Below are positions 56,047-64,000 of a DNA stretch of 64,000 nucleotides, one piece after another (position 1 is the first letter of the stretch; each line of letters starts with the position of its first letter). A model generated the notes under the pieces. The model did not search any database. It was not told the DNA's origin and saw nothing but the letters and a program-made list of their open reading frames with translations. The position numbers were made by a program, and so were the translations under genes. Origin of the DNA: Thalassotalea_B piscium_A (GTDB lineage Bacteria; Pseudomonadota; Gammaproteobacteria; Enterobacterales; Alteromonadaceae); NCBI GenBank assembly GCA_049347715.1, contig CP186339.1:4154001-4218000 (forward strand). The letters run 5' to 3'.

Positions 56047-57407
56047 TATTTGTTTTTAACCGGACGTTGCCAACCAGAAATATTTTTCTGTTTACCTCTA
56101 GCAATTGCCAGTTCACTATTTTCAACATCTTTAGTCACTACTGAGCCTGCACCTACAGTAGCAAAGGAGCCAACGAAAAGAGGGGCAACTAATGAACTAT
56201 TGGAGCCTATAAAGGCATTATCATCAATGATCGTTTGGAATTTATTAACACCGTCATAGTTACAAGTAATGGTTCCTGCACCAATATTGACATTTTTACC
56301 TATTGTTGTATCGCCAAGATAAGTTAAATGTCCTGATTTACTTCCTTCACCTAATACGGTTTTTTTCATTTCAACAAAGTTACCAATATGAGAGTCTTTG
56401 TTCATTATACTGTCAGGTCTAATGCGTGCGAATGGTCCTATAGAGCATTCGTCACCAATAACAGCCCCTTCAATAATTGTATTCGGTTTAATGGTGACAT
56501 TTTCACCAATAGTACAGTCTTTTAAAATACAATTAGCGCCAACACTAACGTTATTTGCTAGGACTACTTCACCTTCGAATATACAGTTAATATCTATTTT
56601 AACTTCTTGGCCAATAACTATTCGTCCTCGAATATCTATTCGATATGGGTCTCTTAGACTTGCACCTGCTAACATTAAAGCTTCAGCTTCTCGTAATTGA
56701 AATGCGCGTTCTAGTGCTGCTAACTGGACTCTGTTATTAGCGCCTTCAACTTCTATTTCAGTGTCAGGGTGAGCTGTGGTGATAGCTTTACCTTCGTTAT
56801 GACATGCAGCGATTATATCCGTTAAATAGTACTCGCCTTGTGCGTTATCATTCGATAAATTCCCAAGCCAGCGTTTTAAATCTTTACCATTGGCTAATAA
56901 AATACCTGTGTTTGCTTCTGATATTTTATGTTGCTCTGGCGTGGCATCCTTATGTTCAACTATCCCTACCACTTGACCATTTTCTCTAACTATACGGCCA
57001 TAACCTGTTGGATCTGTTAAATCTACTGTTAATAATGACATGCCCTCGCTAGGCTTTGCCGCTATCAATCTTTCTAATGTGGACACTTGAGTCAGCGGCA
57101 CATCACCATAAAGTACCAGTACATCTTCATCATCTTTAAGAAAAGGAGAGGCCATATCAACAGCATGACCAGTACCTAATTGTTCTTTTTGCTCAACAAA
57201 AGTAAGATCTTCACCTACTATTTCGGCTTTTAACACATCTCCGCCAAAACCATAAACTAGGTATATATTCTCAGCATTCAGCACCCTTGCTGCATCAATA
57301 ACATGACTTACCATAGGTTTATCTGCGATAGGATGAAGTACTTTAGGAAGTGATGATTTCATGCGAGTACCTTTACCCGCAGCAAGAATAACAACTGACA
57401 GAGACAT
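56046..57407 (-). CDS. glmU: Bifunctional GlmU, N-acetylglucosamine-1-phosphate uridyltransferase
   Basis: A 453-residue enzyme. The N-terminal pyrophosphorylase has LAAGKGTRMKSSLPKVLHPI and LYGDVPL. The C-terminal left-handed beta helix acetyltransferase has hexapeptide repeats and HIGNFVEMKK, LGDTTIGKNVNIGAGTITCNYDG. It makes UDP-GlcNAc from glucosamine-1-phosphate, downstream of GlmS in the same pathway. It lies upstream of the regulator and glmS on the same strand. Confidence 0.97.
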   Translation of the reverse strand: MSLSVVILAAGKGTRMKSSLPKVLHPIADKPMVSHVIDAARVLNAENIYLVYGFGGDVLKAEIVGEDLTFVEQKEQLGTGHAVDMASPFLKDDEDVLVLYGDVPLTQVSTLERLIAAKPSEGMSLLTVDLTDPTGYGRIVRENGQVVGIVEHKDATPEQHKISEANTGILLANGKDLKRWLGNLSNDNAQGEYYLTDIIAACHNEGKAITTAHPDTEIEVEGANNRVQLAALERAFQLREAEALMLAGASLRDPYRIDIRGRIVIGQEVKIDINCIFEGEVVLANNVSVGANCILKDCTIGENVTIKPNTIIEGAVIGDECSIGPFARIRPDSIMNKDSHIGNFVEMKKTVLGEGSKSGHLTYLGDTTIGKNVNIGAGTITCNYDGVNKFQTIIDDNAFIGSNSSLVAPLFVGSFATVGAGSVVTKDVENSELAIARGKQKNISGWQRPVKNK

Positions 57408-57503
57408 AAAAATTCCGTTATTTACTTTTTATAATGTACGTATACATTATTGTAACCTTGTTTTTTACCTCGGAGCTAGTTTTTAATTAGTTCAGCCTAT
57501 TTA

Positions 57504-58247
57504 TCAATGGTGAATATTTGTTGATAATTGATGACCTTCGGCATCATAAAAACCACTACCGCCATGTTCAATAAAACCCAAGTGGATCATTTTTCTTAAA
57601 AAAGGGTCAGATTCATTATCTCCGATATCCGCGAAGTCTGTCATTTCATAGTTTTCATATTTTTTAAAAACATTTTCTATTTGGGCGATTGAATCGATCT
57701 TCTCATTTAACAGCCAAGTGGTTGAATATTGTTGTTCAATATAAACAATTTTTTGCGCTAATGTTAACTCTGGTAACCACCAAAGCTCCATTGATATCTG
57801 CTCATTTTTTAACTGGTAATGTTCTATCCGGTTACAACCTTTTCCTGTCGTTTCTATTAACTTCATTTTAGACAATTGCTCATTACTAACTAATTGATTT
57901 TTCTGCTCCCAACCAATATCAGTTATTTTTTTTGGCTCAAACTCTATTCCTCGTTGGTAGTGATCAAAATAATCAGTCTTTCGCACTTCACCATTGATTA
58001 ATTTATGCCATTGTTTTGATACTTTTTCCGTTGAGTTAACATGCAAGGTGTCATTATTTTTTCGCCACAACTGAAAGCTTGTTTGTTTAGTTTCTTTTAC
58101 ATCTTCTGATGAGGTCAATACAGATTTTTTTATTGTATACATTGCCCCTATATTTATAGACATGCCTTCACATAAAGAGCTTGCCTGACTAATGATGCTC
58201 ATAAATAAGCAGTGTAATACCGTTAAAACAATCAGAAATTTTTTCAT
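57504..58247 (-). CDS. Exported protein of unknown function
   Basis: A 247-residue protein with a signal peptide (to about residue 22, ending SQASS), a mature region rich in charged and aromatic residues (SFQLWRKNNDTLHV, YFDHYQRGIEFEPKK, MELWWLPELTLAQKI), and a C-terminal segment with DFADIGDNESDPFLRKMIHLGF. No family is recognised. It stands between glmU and the alkaline phosphatase genes, preceded by a terminator, so it is probably transcribed on its own. Confidence 0.65.
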   Translation of the reverse strand: MKKFLIVLTVLHCLFMSIISQASSLCEGMSINIGAMYTIKKSVLTSSEDVKETKQTSFQLWRKNNDTLHVNSTEKVSKQWHKLINGEVRKTDYFDHYQRGIEFEPKKITDIGWEQKNQLVSNEQLSKMKLIETTGKGCNRIEHYQLKNEQISMELWWLPELTLAQKIVYIEQQYSTTWLLNEKIDSIAQIENVFKKYENYEMTDFADIGDNESDPFLRKMIHLGFIEHGGSGFYDAEGHQLSTNIHH

Positions 58248-58260
58248 TTTTTTTCCAAAT

Positions 58261-58279
58261 AAAAGGGGGCTAAGCCCCC
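58261..58279 (-). terminator. Terminator after the second alkaline phosphatase gene
   Basis: GGGGGCTTAGCCCCC hairpin followed by TTTTATTT on the minus strand. Confidence 0.85.
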
Positions 58280-58304
58280 ATTAATATTAATATGTTTCTA
58301 GTAT

Positions 58305-60188
58305 TTACTGTTCATTGCTTAAGTTGCCAGAAAATTCCATAATATGAAACAATAAGCTTTGTTCATTCGTACCTGTTACTAACTGTGCGCCTGGACCCAT
58401 AGCATAAACACCGACATCTTCACCAGCATGTGTTTCTGATCCCAAAGGAACTAAGGCTTCTTGATGAAAACCTGGTTGTTGAGTATTTACACTCGTTAAA
58501 TCTACACGACCAGTAACAGCAGATGCTGAATAAGCTGCATCAGCATTAGTTTCATTACCTAAATCTCTGTAACCCAAGCCATTAGTGTATCCAACAGTAG
58601 TATAAGGCATACCATCATTAGCCAAAGATGCTTCATCTGAGCCGATACCAACGACTTTACCTAGTATTGGATTACCACGTTTTGGATAACCTGCAATAGT
58701 AAATACATGACTATGATCAGCTGTCACAATAATTAATGTATCGTCATCATCAGTTGCATCAACAGCAGCTTGAACTGCTTTTGAAAACTCAATAGCATCA
58801 TTTAGTGCATTGTAGGCATTACCGGCATGGTGAGCGTGGTCAATTCGACCAGATTCAACCGTTAAGAAGAAACCTTTGTCATTATTATCAAGCACATCAA
58901 TAGCCTTCATTGTCATTTCAGCTAAACTAGGCTCTCCAGCAACATCATTTTTTCTATCGGCTTCATATTGCATATGAGATTCATTAAATAAACCAAAAAT
59001 ACGCTCTGTTACCTCAGGGTCTATTGCTTTAAAGCCTGCTTCATTCCAAACATAAGAACCATTAGGATAAGCAGCTTGCCATTGCGCCGTTAAGTCACGT
59101 CCATCAGTGCGATCACCTTCCTTCTCACTAACCGCATCACCACTATTATAAGCAGCATCTTTTGGTAAAAAGTGACGACGACCGCCTCCCATTACCACTT
59201 CAATACCATCAACATTAATTCCGCTGTATCGCGCTTCTAAGTTTGCTTCAAAATTAACTAATTGAGAGGCAATATCTTCACAGCCACCATCAATGGCTGC
59301 TTGTGGCATATCAGAGATATCTTCCCAATTACGATCTGCTGATTTAGCATAAGTTGCTGCTGGCGTTGCATGGGTAATACGAGCTGTAGAAATCACCCCT
59401 GTTGATTTACCAGCCATTTCTGCTAACTCTAATGCGGTGATCATTTCCCGTCCTGACACTGTTGAACAGTCGCCACGAACTATACCTTCATCAACCCCTA
59501 ATACACCTGCATCACTTTTTACACCTGACATCATTGCTGTCATAGTACCGGCAGAGTCAGGTGTTTGCGCATCTACATTGTAGGTTTTAGCTAAACCTGA
59601 AAAAGGAAACTTTTCGAAACTTAACTGATTTTCTTCACCCATCAGACCTTTTCGTTGGCCATCAAGAATTCTTGCCGCTGTAACCGTAGAGATGCCCATT
59701 CCGTCACCAACAAATAAAATGACATTCTTAGCTTTACCTCGCAAGCTATCAACTTCAGCCTGGCTTTTAGCATAAGCCACTTTTGTTGAAGAGGCTGCAG
59801 CATTAGTTTCAGACGCTATTTTTTGCCATACATTTTCAGCTTTTGTTATTTCCGCTTTTCCGTCGATAAACCAAGGGTTATAACTATTCGTCGCAATGTC
59901 ATCTGCCGATACTGTATTTACCGTTGCAGAACATACATATTCGCTATTGCTGTATTCACCTTCATCTAAAACACCATCGCTATTAGCATCAATACCTGAG
60001 TCAATTCTAACGCCACCATTTAAACAATTATCATCACCTACTGGTAACTCAGTTTGCTTAATTAAGCTTATTAACCCATTTTGACCATCAATGCCTTTAG
60101 CACCATCTTTTCCATCATCACCATCTCCACAAGCACTTAGTGCTAACGTTAGGGACACTGTCATTGCTGAAACAATAAATTTTTTCAT
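58305..60188 (-). CDS. Alkaline phosphatase, lipoprotein with collagen-like N terminus
   Basis: A 627-residue paralogue of the adjacent phosphatase. It starts with a lipobox (LALSAC, Cys20), then a short collagen-like Gly-X-Y run (GKDGAKGIDGQNG) and a DANSDGVLDEGE calcium-loop-like motif, followed by the catalytic domain. That domain has FVGDGMGISTVTAARIL, the nucleophile region AQTPDSAGTMTAMMSG, SGRIDHAHH and VTADHSH as zinc ligands, and a C-terminal SETHAGEDVG. It releases phosphate from monoesters at the cell envelope. It probably arose from a tandem duplication, with the N-terminal anchor added to one copy. Confidence 0.92.
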   Translation of the reverse strand: MKKFIVSAMTVSLTLALSACGDGDDGKDGAKGIDGQNGLISLIKQTELPVGDDNCLNGGVRIDSGIDANSDGVLDEGEYSNSEYVCSATVNTVSADDIATNSYNPWFIDGKAEITKAENVWQKIASETNAAASSTKVAYAKSQAEVDSLRGKAKNVILFVGDGMGISTVTAARILDGQRKGLMGEENQLSFEKFPFSGLAKTYNVDAQTPDSAGTMTAMMSGVKSDAGVLGVDEGIVRGDCSTVSGREMITALELAEMAGKSTGVISTARITHATPAATYAKSADRNWEDISDMPQAAIDGGCEDIASQLVNFEANLEARYSGINVDGIEVVMGGGRRHFLPKDAAYNSGDAVSEKEGDRTDGRDLTAQWQAAYPNGSYVWNEAGFKAIDPEVTERIFGLFNESHMQYEADRKNDVAGEPSLAEMTMKAIDVLDNNDKGFFLTVESGRIDHAHHAGNAYNALNDAIEFSKAVQAAVDATDDDDTLIIVTADHSHVFTIAGYPKRGNPILGKVVGIGSDEASLANDGMPYTTVGYTNGLGYRDLGNETNADAAYSASAVTGRVDLTSVNTQQPGFHQEALVPLGSETHAGEDVGVYAMGPGAQLVTGTNEQSLLFHIMEFSGNLSNEQ

Positions 60189-60220
60189 GATTTTAAATCC
60201 TTAAATTCTTTTGATGACAA

Positions 60221-61801
60221 TTAGTCAACTAGGCCTAGTGCGCGGTTAATTAAATGAAATATCACACTTTGTTCTTGGGTACCTTGAATAAGGTGTGCAC
60301 TAGGACCCATGGCATGCACAGAAATATCTTCGCCTGCATGCGTTTCAGAACCTAAAGGAACCGTTGTTTCTTGGTGAAAGCCACTCATGGTGGTATCAAT
60401 AGAGGTTAAATCCATACGACCAGCTACAGCTCCATTACTATATGCAGCATCCGCATCAGTTTCATCGCCTAAATCTCTATAACCTAAGCCATTAGCATAA
60501 CCAACCGTGGTATAAGGTTTACCATCACTTGCTAACGATGCTTCTTGAGCACCAATACCAACTACTTTACCTAATATTGGATTACCACGTTTTGGATAAC
60601 CCGCTATAGTAAATACATGGCTGTGATCAGCGGTAACAATGATTAATGTATCTTCTTCATTAGTTGCATCAATAGCAGCTTGTACGGCTTTAGAAAATTC
60701 AATGGTATCAGTAAGAGCATTACTGGCATTACCAGCATGATGTGCATGGTCAATTCGACCTGACTCTACAGTTAAAAAGAATCCTTTATCATTGTTGTCC
60801 AGTACATCAATCGCTTTTGCTGTCATTTCTGATAAGCTTGGCTCACCAGCAATATCATTCTCGCGATCAGCTTCATACTGCATATGTGATTCATTAAATA
60901 AGCCGAACAGTTGCGACGTTGAATTACCATCAACACCATCAAAACCTGCCTTATCCATCACATACGTCCCTTGAGGATACTTATCTTGCCACTCAGTAAT
61001 TAAATTACGATTATCAGTACGATCACCTTCAATACTACTTACTGCATCTGTACTATTGAAAGCGGCATCTTTAGGTAAAAAGTGACGGCGGCCACCTCCC
61101 ATCACAACGTCAATACCATCAACATCAACACCTTTGAAACGTTTTTCTAGATTCGCCTCAAAATTAACTAATTGGGATGCAATATCCTCACAATTGGCAC
61201 GTTCAGCATGATCAGCAATACCCATATCTGAGATATCTTCCCAGTTACGATCCGCGGATTTAGCATAAGTAGCTGCCGGTGTAGCATGTGTTATTCTTGC
61301 TGTTGAGATAACGCCCGTTGATAGACCTTTTATTTCAGCTAGCTCTAACGCTGTAACTACTTCATTACCTTTAGCTGAAGCACAGTTGCCTCGTACAACA
61401 TCTTCATTAACACCTAATACGCCTGCATCACTTTTTAATCCAGACATCATTGCCGTCATAGTACCTGCTGAATCTGGTGTTTGAGCATCAACATTATAGG
61501 TTTTTACTAACGCTGAGAACGGAAAGGTTTCAAAACTCAGGTAACCTTCTTCGCCGGGTTTACCCTTTAATTGACCATCTAAAATTCTTGCCGCAGTTAA
61601 TGTTGATATTCCCATACCATCACCGACAAACAGAATGACATTTTTCGCTTTTATTGATCGTTGTTGTTGTAGTTTTTCAATTATTTTATCTTGGCCTTGT
61701 TTAAACCAAGCATTTGTTGTTTGTTTAGCAGGAATCGTTTGAGCTAAAGCTCCTGACGACAATAAACTGGCAATCACCAGTGATAGTCCTTGCTTAATCA
61801 T
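60221..61801 (-). CDS. Alkaline phosphatase
   Basis: A 526-residue secreted PhoA-fold enzyme (signal peptide ending GALAQ, about residue 21). It has the same motifs as its neighbour: FVGDGMGIS, TPDSAGTMTAMMSG, SGRIDHAHH, VTADHSH and SETHAGED, all expected metal and nucleophile sites. The two proteins are highly similar from the catalytic core onward. This is the first gene of a two-gene unit (32-bp gap) with a candidate Pho box about 100 bp upstream, suggesting induction by phosphate starvation. Confidence 0.93.
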   Translation of the reverse strand: MIKQGLSLVIASLLSSGALAQTIPAKQTTNAWFKQGQDKIIEKLQQQRSIKAKNVILFVGDGMGISTLTAARILDGQLKGKPGEEGYLSFETFPFSALVKTYNVDAQTPDSAGTMTAMMSGLKSDAGVLGVNEDVVRGNCASAKGNEVVTALELAEIKGLSTGVISTARITHATPAATYAKSADRNWEDISDMGIADHAERANCEDIASQLVNFEANLEKRFKGVDVDGIDVVMGGGRRHFLPKDAAFNSTDAVSSIEGDRTDNRNLITEWQDKYPQGTYVMDKAGFDGVDGNSTSQLFGLFNESHMQYEADRENDIAGEPSLSEMTAKAIDVLDNNDKGFFLTVESGRIDHAHHAGNASNALTDTIEFSKAVQAAIDATNEEDTLIIVTADHSHVFTIAGYPKRGNPILGKVVGIGAQEASLASDGKPYTTVGYANGLGYRDLGDETDADAAYSNGAVAGRMDLTSIDTTMSGFHQETTVPLGSETHAGEDISVHAMGPSAHLIQGTQEQSVIFHLINRALGLVD

Positions 61802-61898
61802 TACTCATTACTCCAAGTTCAGTTCATTCAATTTTAAAAACACAACTAAAGTAAACAAAGAGCATTAAGATTGGGTGACGATTAAGTTACTGTAACTT

Positions 61899-61916
61899 GA
61901 CGGTTATGTGATAGAA
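61899..61916 (-). promoter_or_regulatory. Candidate Pho box upstream of the phosphatase genes
   Basis: CTATCACATAACCGTCAA on the minus strand matches the PhoB consensus of two CTGTCA repeats at 14 of 18 positions. It lies about 100 bp before the start of the first alkaline phosphatase gene. Confidence 0.55.
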
Positions 61917-61942
61917 ATAAGTCAGAAAGGGAATAAAATTAT

Positions 61943-61980
61943 AAAAAAAAGCGACGTTATCAGCAGATAATGTCGCTTTA
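61943..61980 (-). terminator. Terminator of the ATP synthase operon
   Basis: A long stem AAAGCGACATTATC / GATAACGTCGCTTT (one mismatch) with an AGCA-type loop and eight T on the minus strand, 37 bp after atpC. Confidence 0.9.
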
Positions 61981-62017
61981 ATATCACTAAAACTTAGTGT
62001 AATTTTAGAATGTATTG

Positions 62018-62437
62018 CTATTTTTTACTTGTCGCTTGGATAACACGTAATTGAGCTACTGCTCGTGCTAACTCAGCGGCAGCTTCGGCATAGTCGATAT
62101 CGTCGCTGTGTGCATTTAATTTTTCTTCTGCACGTTGCTTCGCTTCTTCCGCAGCTTGTTCATCTAAATCATCGCCACGTACCGCTATATCAGCAAGTAC
62201 AGTCACATTATTCGGTTGAACTTCAAGCATACCGCCAGAAAGGTAGATTACTTCTTCTTTTCCACCTTGCTTAACGATTCTAGCCATTCCTGGTTTTAGT
62301 GAGGTCAGTAAAGGTGCATGACCGGGCATAATACCCAGTTCACCTTCGCTACCGGTGATCTGTAATGATTCAATAGTACCTGAAAATAAACTTTCTTCTG
62401 CACTAACAACATTCAGATTTACAGTAAGTAATGCCAT
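62018..62437 (-). CDS. atpC: ATP synthase epsilon subunit
   Basis: A 139-residue F1 epsilon subunit. The N-terminal beta sandwich includes VVSAEESLFSGTIESLQITGSEGELGIMPGHAPLLT, then EVIYLSGGMLEVQPNNVTVLADIAVR and two C-terminal helices. The length agrees with E. coli AtpC. It is the last gene of the operon, 58 bp after atpD. Confidence 0.97.
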   Translation of the reverse strand: MALLTVNLNVVSAEESLFSGTIESLQITGSEGELGIMPGHAPLLTSLKPGMARIVKQGGKEEVIYLSGGMLEVQPNNVTVLADIAVRGDDLDEQAAEEAKQRAEEKLNAHSDDIDYAEAAAELARAVAQLRVIQATSKK

Positions 62438-62495
62438 GTTAACCTCCTAGTAGGCAGTTAATCTTACTTATTCAGTAAGTAACTGCCAGCCTTCA

Positions 62496-63881
62496 TTACA
62501 TGTTTTTAGCTTTTTCAGCTGCTTCTTCAATAGAACCAACCATGTAGAAAGCTTGCTCAGGTAAATCATCATATTCGCCTGCAAGTAACCCTTTAAAGCC
62601 AGCAATAGTGTCTTTAAGTGATACATACTTACCTGGAGAACCAGTGAATACTTCAGCAACAAAGAACGGTTGTGATAAGAAACGTTGAATCTTACGAGCG
62701 CGATTTACTGCAAGCTTGTCTTCTTCAGATAACTCATCCATACCTAAGATAGCGATGATATCTTTAAGTTCTTTATAACGTTGTAATGTTGATTGAACGC
62801 CACGAGCCGTTTCATAATGCTCAGCACCAACTACTAACGGGTCTAATTGACGCGAAGTAGAATCTAGTGGATCGATAGCAGGGTAAATACCTTGCGAGGC
62901 GATATCACGAGAAAGTACAACAGTTGCATCTAAATGAGCAAAGGTTGTTGCTGGTGATGGATCGGTTAAATCATCCGCAGGTACATATACCGCTTGGATT
63001 GATGTGATTGAACCTTTCTTAGTAGAAGTGATACGTTCTTGAAGAACACCCATTTCTTCAGCAAGTGTTGGTTGATAACCAACCGCTGATGGCATACGAC
63101 CAAGAAGTGCAGATACTTCAGTACCAGCAAGTGTATAACGGTAAATATTATCTACGAAGAATAATACGTCACGACCTTCATCACGGAATTTTTCAGCCAT
63201 TGTCAAACCAGTAAAGGCAACACGTAAACGGTTTCCTGGAGGCTCGTTCATTTGGCCGTAAACTAACGATACTTTATCAAGTACGTTAGAGTCGTTCATT
63301 TCATGGTAGAAATCGTTACCTTCACGAGTACGCTCACCTACACCAGCAAATACTGAGTAGCCGCTATGCTCAATCGCGATGTTACGAATAAGTTCCATCA
63401 TGTTAACGGTTTTACCAACACCAGCACCACCGAATAAACCAACTTTACCACCCTTAGCGAATGGACAAACTAAATCGATTACTTTGATACCAGTTTCTAG
63501 TAATTCACTCGACATTGACTGTTCTGCATAAGCAGGAGCTGCGCGGTGAATAGACCATTTTTCTTCTTCGCCAATAGGACCAGCTTCATCAATCGGCTCC
63601 CCTAAGACGTTCATGATACGACCCAAAGTTGCAGTACCAACTGGAACTTGGATATTATCACCTGTGTTTACTACGTTCAGACCACGACGCAATCCGTCAG
63701 ATGAACCCATAGCAATGGTACGTACTACACCACCACCTAATTGCTGTTGTACTTCAAGTACCAAACCAGCAAGATCACCTTCAGTTACATTTAATGCGTC
63801 ATATACCTGAGGTACAGCATCTTGTGGGAATTCTACATCCACAACTGCGCCAATGATTTGGACGACTTTACCTGTACTCAT
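62496..63881 (-). CDS. atpD: ATP synthase beta subunit
   Basis: A 461-residue catalytic F1 subunit. The P-loop GGAGVGKT is at 151-158, the catalytic Glu is in GERTREGND, Walker B is in VLFFVDNIYRYT, and the signature is PAIDPLDSTSRQLDP. It is the standard length and lies 45 bp after atpG. Confidence 0.98.
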   Translation of the reverse strand: MSTGKVVQIIGAVVDVEFPQDAVPQVYDALNVTEGDLAGLVLEVQQQLGGGVVRTIAMGSSDGLRRGLNVVNTGDNIQVPVGTATLGRIMNVLGEPIDEAGPIGEEEKWSIHRAAPAYAEQSMSSELLETGIKVIDLVCPFAKGGKVGLFGGAGVGKTVNMMELIRNIAIEHSGYSVFAGVGERTREGNDFYHEMNDSNVLDKVSLVYGQMNEPPGNRLRVAFTGLTMAEKFRDEGRDVLFFVDNIYRYTLAGTEVSALLGRMPSAVGYQPTLAEEMGVLQERITSTKKGSITSIQAVYVPADDLTDPSPATTFAHLDATVVLSRDIASQGIYPAIDPLDSTSRQLDPLVVGAEHYETARGVQSTLQRYKELKDIIAILGMDELSEEDKLAVNRARKIQRFLSQPFFVAEVFTGSPGKYVSLKDTIAGFKGLLAGEYDDLPEQAFYMVGSIEEAAEKAKNM

Positions 63882-63926
63882 GTTTAATCCTCTAATCTTT
63901 GTGCTCTTAAATTTAAGAACCTTTGC

Positions 63927-64000
63927 TTATACCGCTGCTGCGCCTGCACAAATCTCACTCAATTCTTGAGTAATGCTTGCTTGACGAGCTTTGTTATATA
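63927..64000 (-). CDS. atpG: ATP synthase gamma subunit, 3' end
   Basis: Only the last 24 codons are in the window: YNKARQASITQELSEICAGAAAV and a stop, the well-conserved C-terminal helix of the F1 gamma subunit. The rest lies beyond position 64000. It is followed by atpD as usual. Confidence 0.93.
   Translation of the reverse strand, partial: YNKARQASITQELSEICAGAAAV

Overview
The window looks like a chromosomal segment of an AT-rich marine gammaproteobacterium of the Alteromonadales, most likely Colwelliaceae (Colwellia or Thalassotalea). The basis is the protein sequences, a TonB-rich alginate locus, and the gene order atpG-atpD-atpC ... glmU-(deoR)-glmS and rsmD / ftsY-ftsE-ftsX-rpoH. Species identity is inference.

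Layout. 1-6.9 kb: the 5' part of a GAF-GAF-GGDEF-EAL protein, then rpoH, ftsX, ftsE and ftsY on the minus strand with divergent rsmD. FtsY carries a perfect 16-copy hexanucleotide repeat. 6.9-14.5 kb: housekeeping and accessory single genes (GNAT, serine hydrolase, DUF416, coiled-coil protein, SapC, two small exported proteins, TSUP transporter). 14.7-27.4 kb: an alginate utilisation locus. TonB receptor, two-domain PL6 lyase, PL17 oligoalginate lyase, KdgF, MFS transporter and KDG kinase form one minus-strand operon, with a divergent FadR-type regulator and a separate DehR-type DEH reductase. Candidate FadR-type operators precede the receptor and reductase genes. 27.8-30.7 kb: an enoyl-CoA hydratase gene broken by a 22-bp tandem duplication, then GFA, NTF2-like and peroxiredoxin genes. 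31.0-42.6 kb: a putative 3-hydroxybutyrate/oligoester module (PHB-type esterase, TonB receptor, 3-hydroxybutyrate dehydrogenase, carboxymuconolactone-decarboxylase-like protein, HSL esterase, MFS transporter). It is bracketed by a CrbR-like regulator and a CrbS-like symporter-histidine kinase. 42.9-44.5 kb: GST and YceI.

44.5-52.5 kb is the most interesting part: a decayed Tn7-like transposon sitting in attTn7. Its right end lies 24 bp downstream of the glmS stop codon. The right end has TGT-N6-ACAATAAAGT plus a second copy of the 10-mer, and a left end with identical TGT-N6-ACAATAAAGT architecture lies 7.9 kb away. The flanking 5-mers are ATCAG and ACCAG. Inside are a 92-codon N-terminal fragment of tnsA and a MacA-MacB-NodT efflux operon. 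There is also an internally deleted and frameshifted second outer-membrane factor, a displaced 3' end of tuf with its terminator, a PEP-CTERM-like gene and a DUF6515-like gene. No tnsB, tnsC or tnsD is present.

52.5-64 kb: glmS, a DeoR-type regulator, a periplasmic solute-binding protein, glmU, an unknown exported protein, two tandem alkaline phosphatases behind a candidate Pho box, and atpC, atpD and the 3' end of atpG.

No tRNA, rRNA, CRISPR array or replication origin was recognised. All assignments were made by reading the sequence; no database search was run.
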